NCBI GenBank assembly: GCA_022574115.1
Contig: JACZSS010000079.1
Location: forward strand, 1 to 8,469
Direction: 5' to 3'
Source: Candidatus Heimdallarchaeota archaeon
Lineage (GTDB): Archaea > Asgardarchaeota > Heimdallarchaeia > Heimdallarchaeales > Kariarchaeaceae
DNA length: 8,469 nucleotides
Shown here: one piece after another, positions 1 through 5,295 of the stretch
Position numbering within the stretch: position 1 is the first letter of the stretch
How the letters are laid out: every line of letters starts with the position of its first letter
Position numbers and translations under genes: made by a program
The notes under the pieces: model-generated
Database searches by the model: none
What the model was told of the DNA's origin: nothing
Seen by the model: only the letters and a program-made list of their open reading frames with translations

Positions 1-73
1 TCATCAATCCTGCCATGACGGAGAAAAAGTAGACGAGATGCTTACCTGATACCATACAACTAGGATTTGTCAT
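1..73 (-). CDS. Start of a membrane protein, cut by the window edge
   Basis: An ATG at 73-71 on the minus strand opens a frame that stays open for 24 codons to the window edge. The visible product starts MTNPSCMVSGKHLVYFFSVM and looks like a short polar start leading into a first membrane helix. Only two bases separate this ATG from the TAA stop of the upstream membrane protein (76-471), the spacing expected for translationally coupled genes in one transcript. The two may therefore act together, possibly as a small membrane complex, but too little is visible to name a family. The tight spacing is the main support for the call. Confidence 0.5.
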   Translation of the reverse strand, partial: MTNPSCMVSGKHLVYFFSVMAGLM

Positions 74-75
74 AC

Positions 76-471
76 TTATCCGTCTGCCAACATATTGGCG
101 GCGGTGAGGCCTACACCAAATAAAGCAAGAAATCCAGATATCATCGCAAAAAATAATACTTGAAGATCATTAAATTGACTCTCTTCTGGTAATCTGATAT
201 TGTCGCGTCCAAACGTAGAGTAATAGACCCCCAATAAAATAATCCCAGCAATTGCCATGCCAAAATAACTTGTATATTCGTTTTTATATTTTGCATGAGT
301 CTTAGCTTTTCTTCCATTTAAAGCTCCAAGAGCAGCACCTCCGGCGAGTCCAAAAGCAAGAAACCAAAGCATACCTAGCATATTCTCTGTGAAAATAAAA
401 GTTACCCAAGATGCAAGAAAAATTGATCCTATTGCCATACTTCCACCTAAAGTTGATCCAACAGCGCCCAC
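76..471 (-). CDS. Small four-helix membrane protein of unknown function
   Basis: This 131-residue protein begins with GTG. Four hydrophobic segments are visible: about residues 8-28, 31-50, 69-88 and 103-128. A basic loop (NGRKAKTHAKYKNE) lies between helices two and three, so by the positive-inside rule both termini should face the cytoplasm. Glycine and alanine are frequent in helices one, two and four, typical of tight helix packing. I do not recognise the family. The start is uncertain: the GTG has AGGTG five bases upstream, while an internal ATG at 438-436 has an equally good AGGTGG four bases upstream and would remove 11 residues. It lies 125 bases downstream of the ABC ATPase and two bases upstream of another membrane protein. 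It could serve the ATPase, but it does not look like an FtsX/MacB-type permease, which has a large extracytoplasmic domain. Confidence 0.75.
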   Translation of the reverse strand: MGAVGSTLGGSMAIGSIFLASWVTFIFTENMLGMLWFLAFGLAGGAALGALNGRKAKTHAKYKNEYTSYFGMAIAGIILLGVYYSTFGRDNIRLPEESQFNDLQVLFFAMISGFLALFGVGLTAANMLADG

Positions 472-504
472 AATTACACCTAATGTATATTTACAAAATA
501 TTGG

Positions 505-538
505 GGATTAATCCACTTCTTAAGGTCGATCTATCGAC
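505..538. promoter_or_regulatory. Two short dyads upstream of the membrane protein gene
   Basis: A perfect 10-base palindrome, GGATTAATCC, occupies 505-514. A 6-base inverted repeat (GTCGAT, two bases, ATCGAC) occupies 525-538. Both lie 34-67 bases upstream of the GTG start of the minus-strand membrane protein. AT-rich TATA-like stretches (AATATTTT and AAATATAC read on the minus strand) lie between them and the gene. The placement suits a regulator site just upstream of a promoter. Short AT-rich dyads also occur by chance, so this is a weak call. Confidence 0.25.
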
Positions 539-596
539 GTCGTTAATCTTCTTAAAAATGAGTTAAAAAAAATGATCCTAGTTATAGATCGCTGAA

Positions 597-1397
597 CTAG
601 TAGTAGGATGGGTCTTTCTTTTCACGAGTTTTTTGCTCTTCAATCCTAATCTTTTCACCGCCGGCTTTTTCCAATCGGACAATCTCTCCATCTCTCATTT
701 CCATCATTCGATCTGCCCTGTTTGCCAAGTTCCTATCGTGAGTTACAAGTATTAAGGTGGTTCCAAGATCCCGGTTAATCCCTTCCAACAACTGAATTAT
801 TCCTTCACCAATCTCCCAATCAAGGTCTCCTGTAGGTTCGTCTGCTAAGATTATTTTCGGCTTATTCGCCAAAGCTCGCGCAATACTGACCCGCTGTTTT
901 TCTCCACCACTTAATTCCTCCGGTTTGTGGTCTCGACGATGAATTAGACCAACCAAATTGAGGAGTTTTTCTGTTCTTTTTCGTCGTTTGTCACGATCCC
1001 AGCCAACCAATATCAAGGGAAGTTCTACGTTTTGGTACGCGGTGAGCACTGGAATGAGGTTATAATTTTGATAAACGGTTGCTATGTCAAACCGTTTTAG
1101 CATAGTAAGATCATGCTCTGATAGCGTATCAATGGTTTTCCCATTAATGGCTATTCGACCGGTCGAAGGCTTTATCATAGTCCCAAGAATGTTTAGTAAA
1201 GTAGTTTTCCCTGATCCTGATCTACCTATAATTGAAAAAAACTCGCCTTTTTTTACGGCGAAAGATATAGTTTTGATCGCATGGACGTGCTTGTTTCTTT
1301 TCTTAAATTCCTTACCAACGTTATCTATCATTACACTAATATCGTCTGGTACATCTAAAGGAGTAAGAACTTCTTTTTTTGAAAAGAAACGCACCAT
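597..1397 (-). CDS. ABC transporter ATP-binding protein, LolD/MacB/FtsE-type
   Basis: The protein is the nucleotide-binding subunit of an ABC transporter and would couple ATP hydrolysis on the cytoplasmic face to a membrane partner. Counted from the ATG at 1397 it has 266 residues. All hallmark motifs are present: Walker A GRSGSGKTT (58-66), Q-loop Gln110 in VYQNYNLIP, signature LSGGEKQR (162-169), Walker B IILADEP (182-188), the D-loop TGDLD and the switch His220 in THD. The order and wording fit the LolD/MacB/FtsE group (archaeal MJ0796 type), which pairs with FtsX/MacB-like permeases. The N-terminal 20 residues and the basic, charged C-terminal tail (about 230-266) are extensions to the core domain. 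A longer frame starts with TTG at 1433, but the ATG is preferred because it is followed by a family-sized protein and has AAAGGGGA 9 bases upstream. No permease is in view; the membrane proteins downstream on the same strand look too small. Confidence 0.93.
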   Translation of the reverse strand: MVRFFSKKEVLTPLDVPDDISVMIDNVGKEFKKRNKHVHAIKTISFAVKKGEFFSIIGRSGSGKTTLLNILGTMIKPSTGRIAINGKTIDTLSEHDLTMLKRFDIATVYQNYNLIPVLTAYQNVELPLILVGWDRDKRRKRTEKLLNLVGLIHRRDHKPEELSGGEKQRVSIARALANKPKIILADEPTGDLDWEIGEGIIQLLEGINRDLGTTLILVTHDRNLANRADRMMEMRDGEIVRLEKAGGEKIRIEEQKTREKKDPSYY

Positions 1398-1617
1398 GAT
1401 AATTGTCCCCTTTGGTAATGATTTTCGCAACAATATTAAAATTTATCATTTTACCCCTCTCATTCGCTTTTGAGAACTTAAATTCAGAGTTGTAAGATGA
1501 GATCAGATACTATGAAATTTAGGTATTTGAAAAAGCTGGGTCCTTACTTTAGGTTTATCTGGGGAAATTCATTTTGTGATGCTTTAATCTGAACCAGTAA
1601 ATGGGATTGATAATTTG

Positions 1618-1632
1618 GTTCAAAATTTGAAC
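1618..1632. promoter_or_regulatory. 15-base perfect palindrome, candidate operator
   Basis: GTTCAAAATTTGAAC reads the same on both strands except for its central base (7-base arms, one-base centre). It lies in the divergent spacer, about 77 bases before the TATA box of the plus-strand membrane protein gene and about 220 bases before the ABC ATPase start. Palindromes of this size are typical dimeric regulator sites, but its distance from either promoter makes the target unclear. Confidence 0.3.
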
Positions 1633-1708
1633 GAGTTGCACAAAATTTTTTCAAAGAACAATATCTTTACTACTCACGATTTCTCAAAATTCGGTCAATC
1701 AAGAGCCA

Positions 1709-1716
1709 TATATAAG
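1709..1716 (+). promoter_or_regulatory. Archaeal TATA box, leaderless promoter
   Basis: TATATAAG matches the archaeal TATA element. Its centre is about 29 bases before the ATG at 1742. Archaeal transcription usually starts 24-27 bases downstream of the box centre, so the mRNA would begin within a few bases of the start codon. No Shine-Dalgarno sequence is present, which fits a leaderless transcript and supports the ATG at 1742. Confidence 0.6.
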
Positions 1717-1741
1717 TCCAAAAATATTTACTTGATTCTTT

Positions 1742-2053
1742 ATGGTGGCTCTGGTATGTAAAACATTGGGTGGATACTACGATCTTTTTTTTCATGCACA
1801 GGAAGCTGAAGTCCTTGAAACATTTTTCACGCCATCACTTTACTTCCTTTACGCTGGTTTTACAACGATGGCACTCGTTACCTTTATCACTTTATTTTTA
1901 AATCATAGGGGTGGTATTCAATGGTCTGATTCGTTACCAGTAGGGTACAGCCTAACCCTAATTGGAATTATTCTATTCGGAGTTGGAGGTTTTGCTGATC
2001 TTATCATTTCTACAACTCAACTGAAAGGAGATAGTAGAACTACGCCTGGGTAA
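1742..2053 (+). CDS. Small membrane protein with GGYxD...FFTP motif
   Basis: The product has 103 residues and two clear membrane helices (about 30-52 and 66-90). The first part, GGYYDLFFHAQ followed by ETFFTPSLYFLYAG, resembles the GGxWDxxWH...FWTPPHLxLY motif that I recall from larger multi-helix membrane proteins of unknown function. GGFADLIIS near residue 82 looks like the second copy of the same half-motif. In those proteins the sequence continues past the second copy with another PPH-like segment, while here it stops about 18 residues later. The Trp/His residues of the usual motif are partly replaced (DLFFH, FFTPSL). A TATA box 29 bases upstream supports the chosen ATG; a stop three codons upstream excludes a longer protein. 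It may be a shortened or recently truncated member (see findings). Function unknown. Confidence 0.6.
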   Translation: MVALVCKTLGGYYDLFFHAQEAEVLETFFTPSLYFLYAGFTTMALVTFITLFLNHRGGIQWSDSLPVGYSLTLIGIILFGVGGFADLIISTTQLKGDSRTTPG

Positions 2054-2157
2054 ACTTTCAAGGAATTTACAACTTAAACACCTCCTGACATGGTAAAATG
2101 TTTTTCGTCTAGCTGTTGGGGGAGTCATCGGATTATGGATCTTTACCCCACTTTACT

Positions 2158-2179
2158 AGTTAAACTGTTAACTAACAGT
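2158..2179. promoter_or_regulatory. Overlapping inverted repeats before the MazG-like gene
   Basis: Two dyads share bases. AGTTAA-actg-TTAACT spans 2158-2173, and ACTGTTA-ac-TAACAGT (7-base arms, two-base loop) spans 2164-2179. They lie about 32 bases upstream of the TATA-like box at 2211-2218, a position used by archaeal activators or repressors, and about 105 bases after the previous stop codon. They could also form alternative RNA hairpins at the 3' end of the upstream transcript. No T-run follows, so a terminator is less likely. Confidence 0.35.
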
Positions 2180-2210
2180 AATAGTGATAATTCGTGTAAT
2201 TTCATCGAGT

Positions 2211-2218
2211 AATTTAAG
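2211..2218 (+). promoter_or_regulatory. TATA-like box of the MazG-like gene
   Basis: AATTTAAG is a reasonable archaeal TATA element centred about 28 bases before the ATG at 2243, implying a leaderless or nearly leaderless mRNA. An AAGGAA lies only a few bases before the ATG, too close to work as a normal ribosome binding site. Confidence 0.45.
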
Positions 2219-2242
2219 TCTAAATCCCAGCTACAAGGAACA

Positions 2243-2587
2243 ATGGATCTGAAGGAGATTCAAACCAAACAGAAAGAATTCATCTTGGCCCGTAAATGGT
2301 CACGCTTTTCCGCAACCCAAATATTCTCCCACTTAATAGAGGAATTGGGTGAAATTGTATCTTATTTCCTTTATGAGGAAAAATACAAGGTAAAGGGCGC
2401 AGGGCACAATGGAACTGAAAATAATCTCAAACAAGAATTTGCTCAGGCATTTAACTTATTTCTCCAACTCGCAATCCACGCTAATGTTGATTTAGAGCAA
2501 GCTTGGTTAGAAGAGACCAAACTTATGGCAGAAAGATTTGATATTGACCTCTGGCAAAAACTCGCAGAAGATGAAAACGAAATTTAA
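2243..2587 (+). CDS. MazG-like nucleotide pyrophosphohydrolase with altered metal site
   Basis: This 114-residue all-alpha protein has the layout of the MazG/phosphoribosyl-ATP pyrophosphohydrolase superfamily, whose members cleave nucleoside triphosphates to monophosphates using magnesium. Helix one carries FILARKWSRFSATQIFSHL, followed by the EExxE metal motif (Glu33, Glu34, Glu37 in EELGEIVSYF). The second helix, EFAQAFNLFLQLA, aligns with the usual ExxD motif (ELADVLxYLLxLA): Glu65 is kept but the Asp is Gln68. The following IHANVDLEQAW matches the usual end of the domain. Losing one of four metal ligands may weaken or abolish catalysis, or mark a subfamily with other chemistry. Length suits a single-domain enzyme acting as a dimer in the cytoplasm. 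It stands alone behind its own promoter, 94 bases before eS1. Confidence 0.7.
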   Translation: MDLKEIQTKQKEFILARKWSRFSATQIFSHLIEELGEIVSYFLYEEKYKVKGAGHNGTENNLKQEFAQAFNLFLQLAIHANVDLEQAWLEETKLMAERFDIDLWQKLAEDENEI

Positions 2588-2680
2588 GCAATGTTTAATC
2601 CTATCAATCGATCTGTAACTATTATTTTAAAAAAGATAAGCCAGCAGTTGATTTGAATACCAATTTATTTGGGACCTACC

Positions 2681-3322
2681 ATGAGTCAACGAAGATCATC
2701 TGGAAGAAGAAGAAGAAAAAGCGCCGATAGTGGTGCAGAAAAATGGAAAAACAAGATTTGGCTCAATGTCAAAACACCAGACTACATTGATGAAAAATCA
2801 TTAGGTGAAACCCCTACTTCAAACACTGATACAGCAATTGGTAGAACTATCAAGACAACCTTAATGGATCTAACTGGATCGTTCAAGGATTTAAATTATC
2901 AACTAACCTTCAAAATCTCAGAAATCAATGGGACTCAAGCGAAAACGGAATTCTACGAGCACGAACTGTCACGAGATTTCAGGCGGTCACAAATTCGTAA
3001 TCATAGGTCCCAGATCGAAGGGATCTTCAATTTGAAATTGACTGATGGTGCAAAAATTAGAGTAAAAATGTTCGTTGTTACTCCAATGAGAGCTCATTCC
3101 TCCGTGAAGAAGGCGATCAGAGAAACTATGGAGAAAAGACTTCTGGAACTAGCAACAGAATTAAGTTTCCCCGCCTTTGTGAATAAGTTGATTAGCTATG
3201 AATTACGTGATGAGCTAATTCCTCTTGTGGAGGCAATTTATCCGATTAAATTATTAGAAGTCTCCAAAGTTAAGGTACTTAGATATCCAGGTGGAGTATC
3301 CCCTCATTTATCTGCTGCTTAA
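2681..3322 (+). CDS. rps3ae: 30S ribosomal protein eS1 (S3Ae)
   Basis: The protein belongs to the archaeal/eukaryotic small-subunit ribosomal protein family S3Ae, located near the mRNA exit region of the 30S subunit. Counted from the ATG at 2681 it has 213 residues, normal for archaea. The N-terminus is very basic (SQRRSSGRRRRKS), followed by the typical KWKNKIWLNVKTPDY start of the globular core. Further family-like segments are LMDLTGSFKDLNYQL, HELSRDFRRSQIRN, RVKMFVVTPMRAHSS (in the family a T...R.-.S. segment follows this strand) and the C-terminal YPIKLLEVSKVKVLRYP. A TTG four codons upstream (2669) would extend it, but the ATG gives the expected start. It is not embedded in a ribosomal operon here; the flanking genes are a MazG-like enzyme upstream and a convergent XTP/dITP diphosphatase downstream. 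Confidence 0.95.
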   Translation: MSQRRSSGRRRRKSADSGAEKWKNKIWLNVKTPDYIDEKSLGETPTSNTDTAIGRTIKTTLMDLTGSFKDLNYQLTFKISEINGTQAKTEFYEHELSRDFRRSQIRNHRSQIEGIFNLKLTDGAKIRVKMFVVTPMRAHSSVKKAIRETMEKRLLELATELSFPAFVNKLISYELRDELIPLVEAIYPIKLLEVSKVKVLRYPGGVSPHLSAA

Positions 3323-3361
3323 GTCGTTTTCAAGAGAAAGAATTTTCACCCCTAACTTGAC

Positions 3362-3376
3362 TTTTTGATTAATCAA
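3362..3376. terminator. T-run and palindrome between convergent genes
   Basis: After the eS1 stop the plus strand has a run of five T (3362-3366) overlapping a perfect 12-base palindrome, TTGATTAATCAA (3365-3376). On the minus strand the same spot gives an A-run, so only plus-strand transcription would end on U. Archaeal termination often needs just a short T-rich tract. The spacer 3323-3497 lies between the 3' ends of two convergent genes and shows no coding frame, so termination signals are expected. Evidence is positional and weak. Confidence 0.3.
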
Positions 3377-3497
3377 GGATAACTTTGTACATACATCTTC
3401 GTTTTAACTGTGATAGTAGTTTCAGCCTAATCTTTAATATTCGTGCTCTATAAGTTCAAATATCATTACTTGCTACTACTTAAGCGGGCATTTGAAT

Positions 3498-4076
3498 TTA
3501 TTTTTGAATAAGAAAATCAAAAAGCTTCCTAAGACTTTTACCTCTATGCGAGATCTCATTTTTCTCGTCTGTTTCCATTTCTGCTAATGTCGTTCGAAAC
3601 CCGGTTTGACCTTCCGGTATGAAAATTGGATCAAAGCCAAACCCAAAATTACCTTTGGCCTCGATTGTGATTGACCCTTGTACTTCACCCTCAAAAGCGA
3701 CGAGTTTTTTGTCTAGCGAGAGCACGAATACAGATGTAAAGAATGCGGACCGATCTTCCTGATCCCCAAGTAAGTCAAGAATCCCCTGCCAACCAACTGT
3801 CTGAAACACAAATGAGGAGTAGGGTCCTGGAAATCCATTTAATCTATTGACAGTTATTCCCGAATCTTCTATCAAAAAATCATGATTCATGATGGTCGAC
3901 AGCGAAGAGGCTGAGGCGTGAGCTACCTCTGAGATTGTATCCGCCTGCAATTCGGTGTATTTTTGGTTGAGATGATTGATTGTAAATTTCATATTGGACA
4001 ATCTCGCGCCAGTAAAATATGAATTTACCTCCTTGAATTTATGGGTATTAGATGTTACAAAGCTTAAGGATCTCAA
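3498..4076 (-). CDS. rdgB: XTP/dITP diphosphatase (RdgB/HAM1 family)
   Basis: This cytoplasmic enzyme hydrolyses non-canonical purine triphosphates (XTP, ITP, dITP) to monophosphates and pyrophosphate, keeping them out of DNA and RNA. Counted from TTG at 4076 it has 192 residues, the usual family length. Motifs are in order: the substrate-binding start FVTSNTHKFKEV (residues 6-17), the catalytic acidic motif LIEDSGI with Asp71, GFPGPYSSF (81-89), GFGFDPIFIP (145-154) and the C-terminal SHRGKS (176-181). The frame extends to a GTG at 4130, adding 18 residues that the family lacks. A TATA box (4098-4109) inside that extension is centred about 27 bases before the TTG, and AAGGA lies five bases before it, so TTG is preferred. 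It sits 92 bases downstream of the ADP-ribosylglycohydrolase gene on the same strand but appears to have its own promoter. Confidence 0.92.
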   Translation of the reverse strand: MRSLSFVTSNTHKFKEVNSYFTGARLSNMKFTINHLNQKYTELQADTISEVAHASASSLSTIMNHDFLIEDSGITVNRLNGFPGPYSSFVFQTVGWQGILDLLGDQEDRSAFFTSVFVLSLDKKLVAFEGEVQGSITIEAKGNFGFGFDPIFIPEGQTGFRTTLAEMETDEKNEISHRGKSLRKLFDFLIQK

Positions 4077-4097
4077 TACATTCCTTGGGTTGTCTAG

Positions 4098-4109
4098 TAT
4101 TTTATAATC
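4098..4109 (-). promoter_or_regulatory. TATA box setting the start of the XTP/dITP diphosphatase
   Basis: Read on the minus strand this is GATTATAAAATA, a near-ideal archaeal TATA element. Its centre is about 27 bases from the TTG at 4076-4074, placing the predicted transcript start at that codon. If correct, the upstream GTG at 4130 would not be in the mRNA. Confidence 0.5.
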
Positions 4110-4168
4110 GCTGGTCAAAACAGATTTCACCGTCTGTTTATTAATGTTGGAAATATTGGAGTCGTCAT

Positions 4169-5188
4169 CTAGAAAACTTGATTATAAAGATCATAACAGA
4201 GGTCTCGTAAATCCCTAGATTTCCAATTTCCCCTGTCGTTGAGTGGCAAAATCAAGTTTGGCGGAATGAATTCCACACCGACTCTGGCTCCGACAAGGGC
4301 ACCTGTTATTGCTGCGGTTGTATCAACATCGCCACCACACCAAATAGCTAACTTCACTGCTTGGAGAAAATTTGTTTGATTCCGAATGAAACAATATAAA
4401 CTCCATAAAACAGTTGGAATGACATAAGGTGATATTCCCGGCCATCCATCATCAAAATCTGGTTTCCCAGCAATTCGGATTTTTTCCAATGCCTCCTTGG
4501 GATCGATTAGTGTCCACTCAATCAGATTTTTCAACTCCTCTGCAAACAATGGGCTGGTTTGGTCAATGCTTGGAATGATCGGCTCGATAAGCTCAGCAGC
4601 ACTGAACAGAGTTTTTGAATGTTTTTTGAGAATTGCGTGTGTTGCGAGAGCAATTGTGACTGACCCAACGGTACAACGTGGATCTAAGTGGGTTATTCTT
4701 GATTGATTTGTCGCAACTTCACGCAGTCTAACTACATTGGGGTAAAACATCAAGGAAACAACTGCTGCCCTCATTGCAGTTCCATTACCCGCCGATGGCC
4801 TCGGTTCACCAGCTGCATACCAAGGAACTCGACGGCGTAATCGCTCGGCAGAGTTGCGTGTGGCCATTCCACCGCCAACTACTTTTCCTTCATAAAACAA
4901 TTTGGAAATTTTTTTCCCGTACAACTTCGGATCGAATGACTTATTCTCCAAGAATGATATAATTAGTTCTCTTGCAAGCTGTGTGTCATCAGAATATTGC
5001 CCATATTCAAATTGGGCTCGTTTAACCTTCGGAATCGTATTATCATCGAACGTACTCAGATATTTTTGACAAACTTCTGCAGATTGACCCTCCACCAGGA
5101 AACCAAGCGCATCTCCAACTGCTTTTCCAATCAAACAACCTGCATATTTAGATTTTGTAGGTCTAAAGGTAATATCCACTAAATTCAT
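4169..5188 (-). CDS. ADP-ribosylglycohydrolase (DraG/ARH family)
   Basis: The 339-residue protein belongs to the ADP-ribosylhydrolase fold family, whose members remove ADP-ribose from proteins or act on related ADP-ribosyl compounds using two divalent metals. Family motifs in order: GKAVGDALG (21-29), the metal-binding YSDDTQLA (65-72, Asp67 and Asp68), GGGMATRNSAERL (105-117), the small-residue NGTAMRAA (135-142), HLDPRCTVGS (167-176) and the second metal motif GGDVDTTAAITGALVGA (285-301, Asp287 and Asp289). All metal ligands that can be judged are present, so it is probably active. It has no signal peptide and should be cytoplasmic. The ATG at 5188 is supported by a TATA-like box about 24 bases upstream. 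No ADP-ribosyltransferase partner or nitrogenase gene is nearby, so its substrate is open. Confidence 0.93.
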   Translation of the reverse strand: MNLVDITFRPTKSKYAGCLIGKAVGDALGFLVEGQSAEVCQKYLSTFDDNTIPKVKRAQFEYGQYSDDTQLARELIISFLENKSFDPKLYGKKISKLFYEGKVVGGGMATRNSAERLRRRVPWYAAGEPRPSAGNGTAMRAAVVSLMFYPNVVRLREVATNQSRITHLDPRCTVGSVTIALATHAILKKHSKTLFSAAELIEPIIPSIDQTSPLFAEELKNLIEWTLIDPKEALEKIRIAGKPDFDDGWPGISPYVIPTVLWSLYCFIRNQTNFLQAVKLAIWCGGDVDTTAAITGALVGARVGVEFIPPNLILPLNDRGNWKSRDLRDLCYDLYNQVF

Positions 5189-5208
5189 GTTTTACTTTCG
5201 AGAAATTT

Positions 5209-5216
5209 GATTATTT
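5209..5216 (-). promoter_or_regulatory. TATA-like box of the ADP-ribosylglycohydrolase gene
   Basis: AAATAATC on the minus strand is centred about 24 bases before the ATG at 5188. This fits a leaderless transcript and agrees with the lack of a Shine-Dalgarno sequence there. The 107-base spacer to the divergent ArsR-like gene (5189-5295) must hold both promoters; TATTAAAAATC near 5250-5260 is a candidate for the other. Confidence 0.35.
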
Positions 5217-5295
5217 CGATCCGCATTCAGATATCACTACTAAGTATCTTATTAAAAATCGCTAGCCTCCTATTTCCTAATTATTTCAATATCGT

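Larger units (their letters stand above)
1398..1741. other. Divergent spacer with promoters and possible coding remnant
   Basis: This 344-base stretch separates the minus-strand ABC ATPase from the plus-strand membrane protein. It should carry both promoters: an AT-rich TATA-like run (AAATTTTAATATT on the minus strand, about 1432-1444) for the ATPase and a clear TATA box at 1709-1716 for the other gene. A 15-base palindrome lies between (1618-1632). Two plus-strand frames look mildly coding. One runs from an ATG at 1497 to a TGA ending at 1592 (31 codons, starting MRSDTMKFRYLKKLGPYF). The other stays open from about 1588 to a TAA at 1759-1761 and includes FSKNNIFTTHDFSKFGQ. Joined by one frameshift they would make a basic protein of about 85-90 residues. 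I see no tRNA or other RNA gene. Confidence 0.4.
1497..1761 (+). pseudogene. Possible frameshifted small gene, family unknown
   Basis: From the ATG at 1497 the frame reads 31 codons (MRSDTMKFRYLKKLGPYF, then FRFIWGNSFCDALI) to a TGA. At the same point another frame becomes open and reads on for about 57 codons (SEPVNGIDNLVQNLNELH, then KIFSKNNIFTTHDFSKFG) to a TAA at 1759-1761, inside the next gene. The amino-acid mix in both parts looks protein-like rather than random. Alternatively the second part could be a short intact gene using TTG at 1615, or both could be chance. The TATA box at 1709-1716 lies inside the second frame, which argues against it being an intact coding region. No family recognised. 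Confidence 0.22.

Noticed and set aside
1084..1473. 129-codon plus-strand frame opposite the ABC ATPase
   Set aside because: Exact antisense of Walker A and flanking conserved coding sequence; no independent protein features.
1611..1640. GGTTCAAAATTTGAAC looked like a tRNA T-arm
   Set aside because: No acceptor stem, anticodon arm or GGTTCAAATCC consensus around it; it is a simple palindrome.
2091..2213. 40-codon plus-strand frame (MVKCFSSSCWGSHRIMDLYP...)
   Set aside because: Rich in Ser, Cys and Asn as in random AT-rich sequence, and it runs through the palindromes and into the TATA box of the next gene.
3323..3497. Possible small gene or RNA between eS1 and the XTP/dITP diphosphatase
   Set aside because: All frames have frequent stops, and no stable structured RNA is visible; it reads as a convergent 3' spacer.
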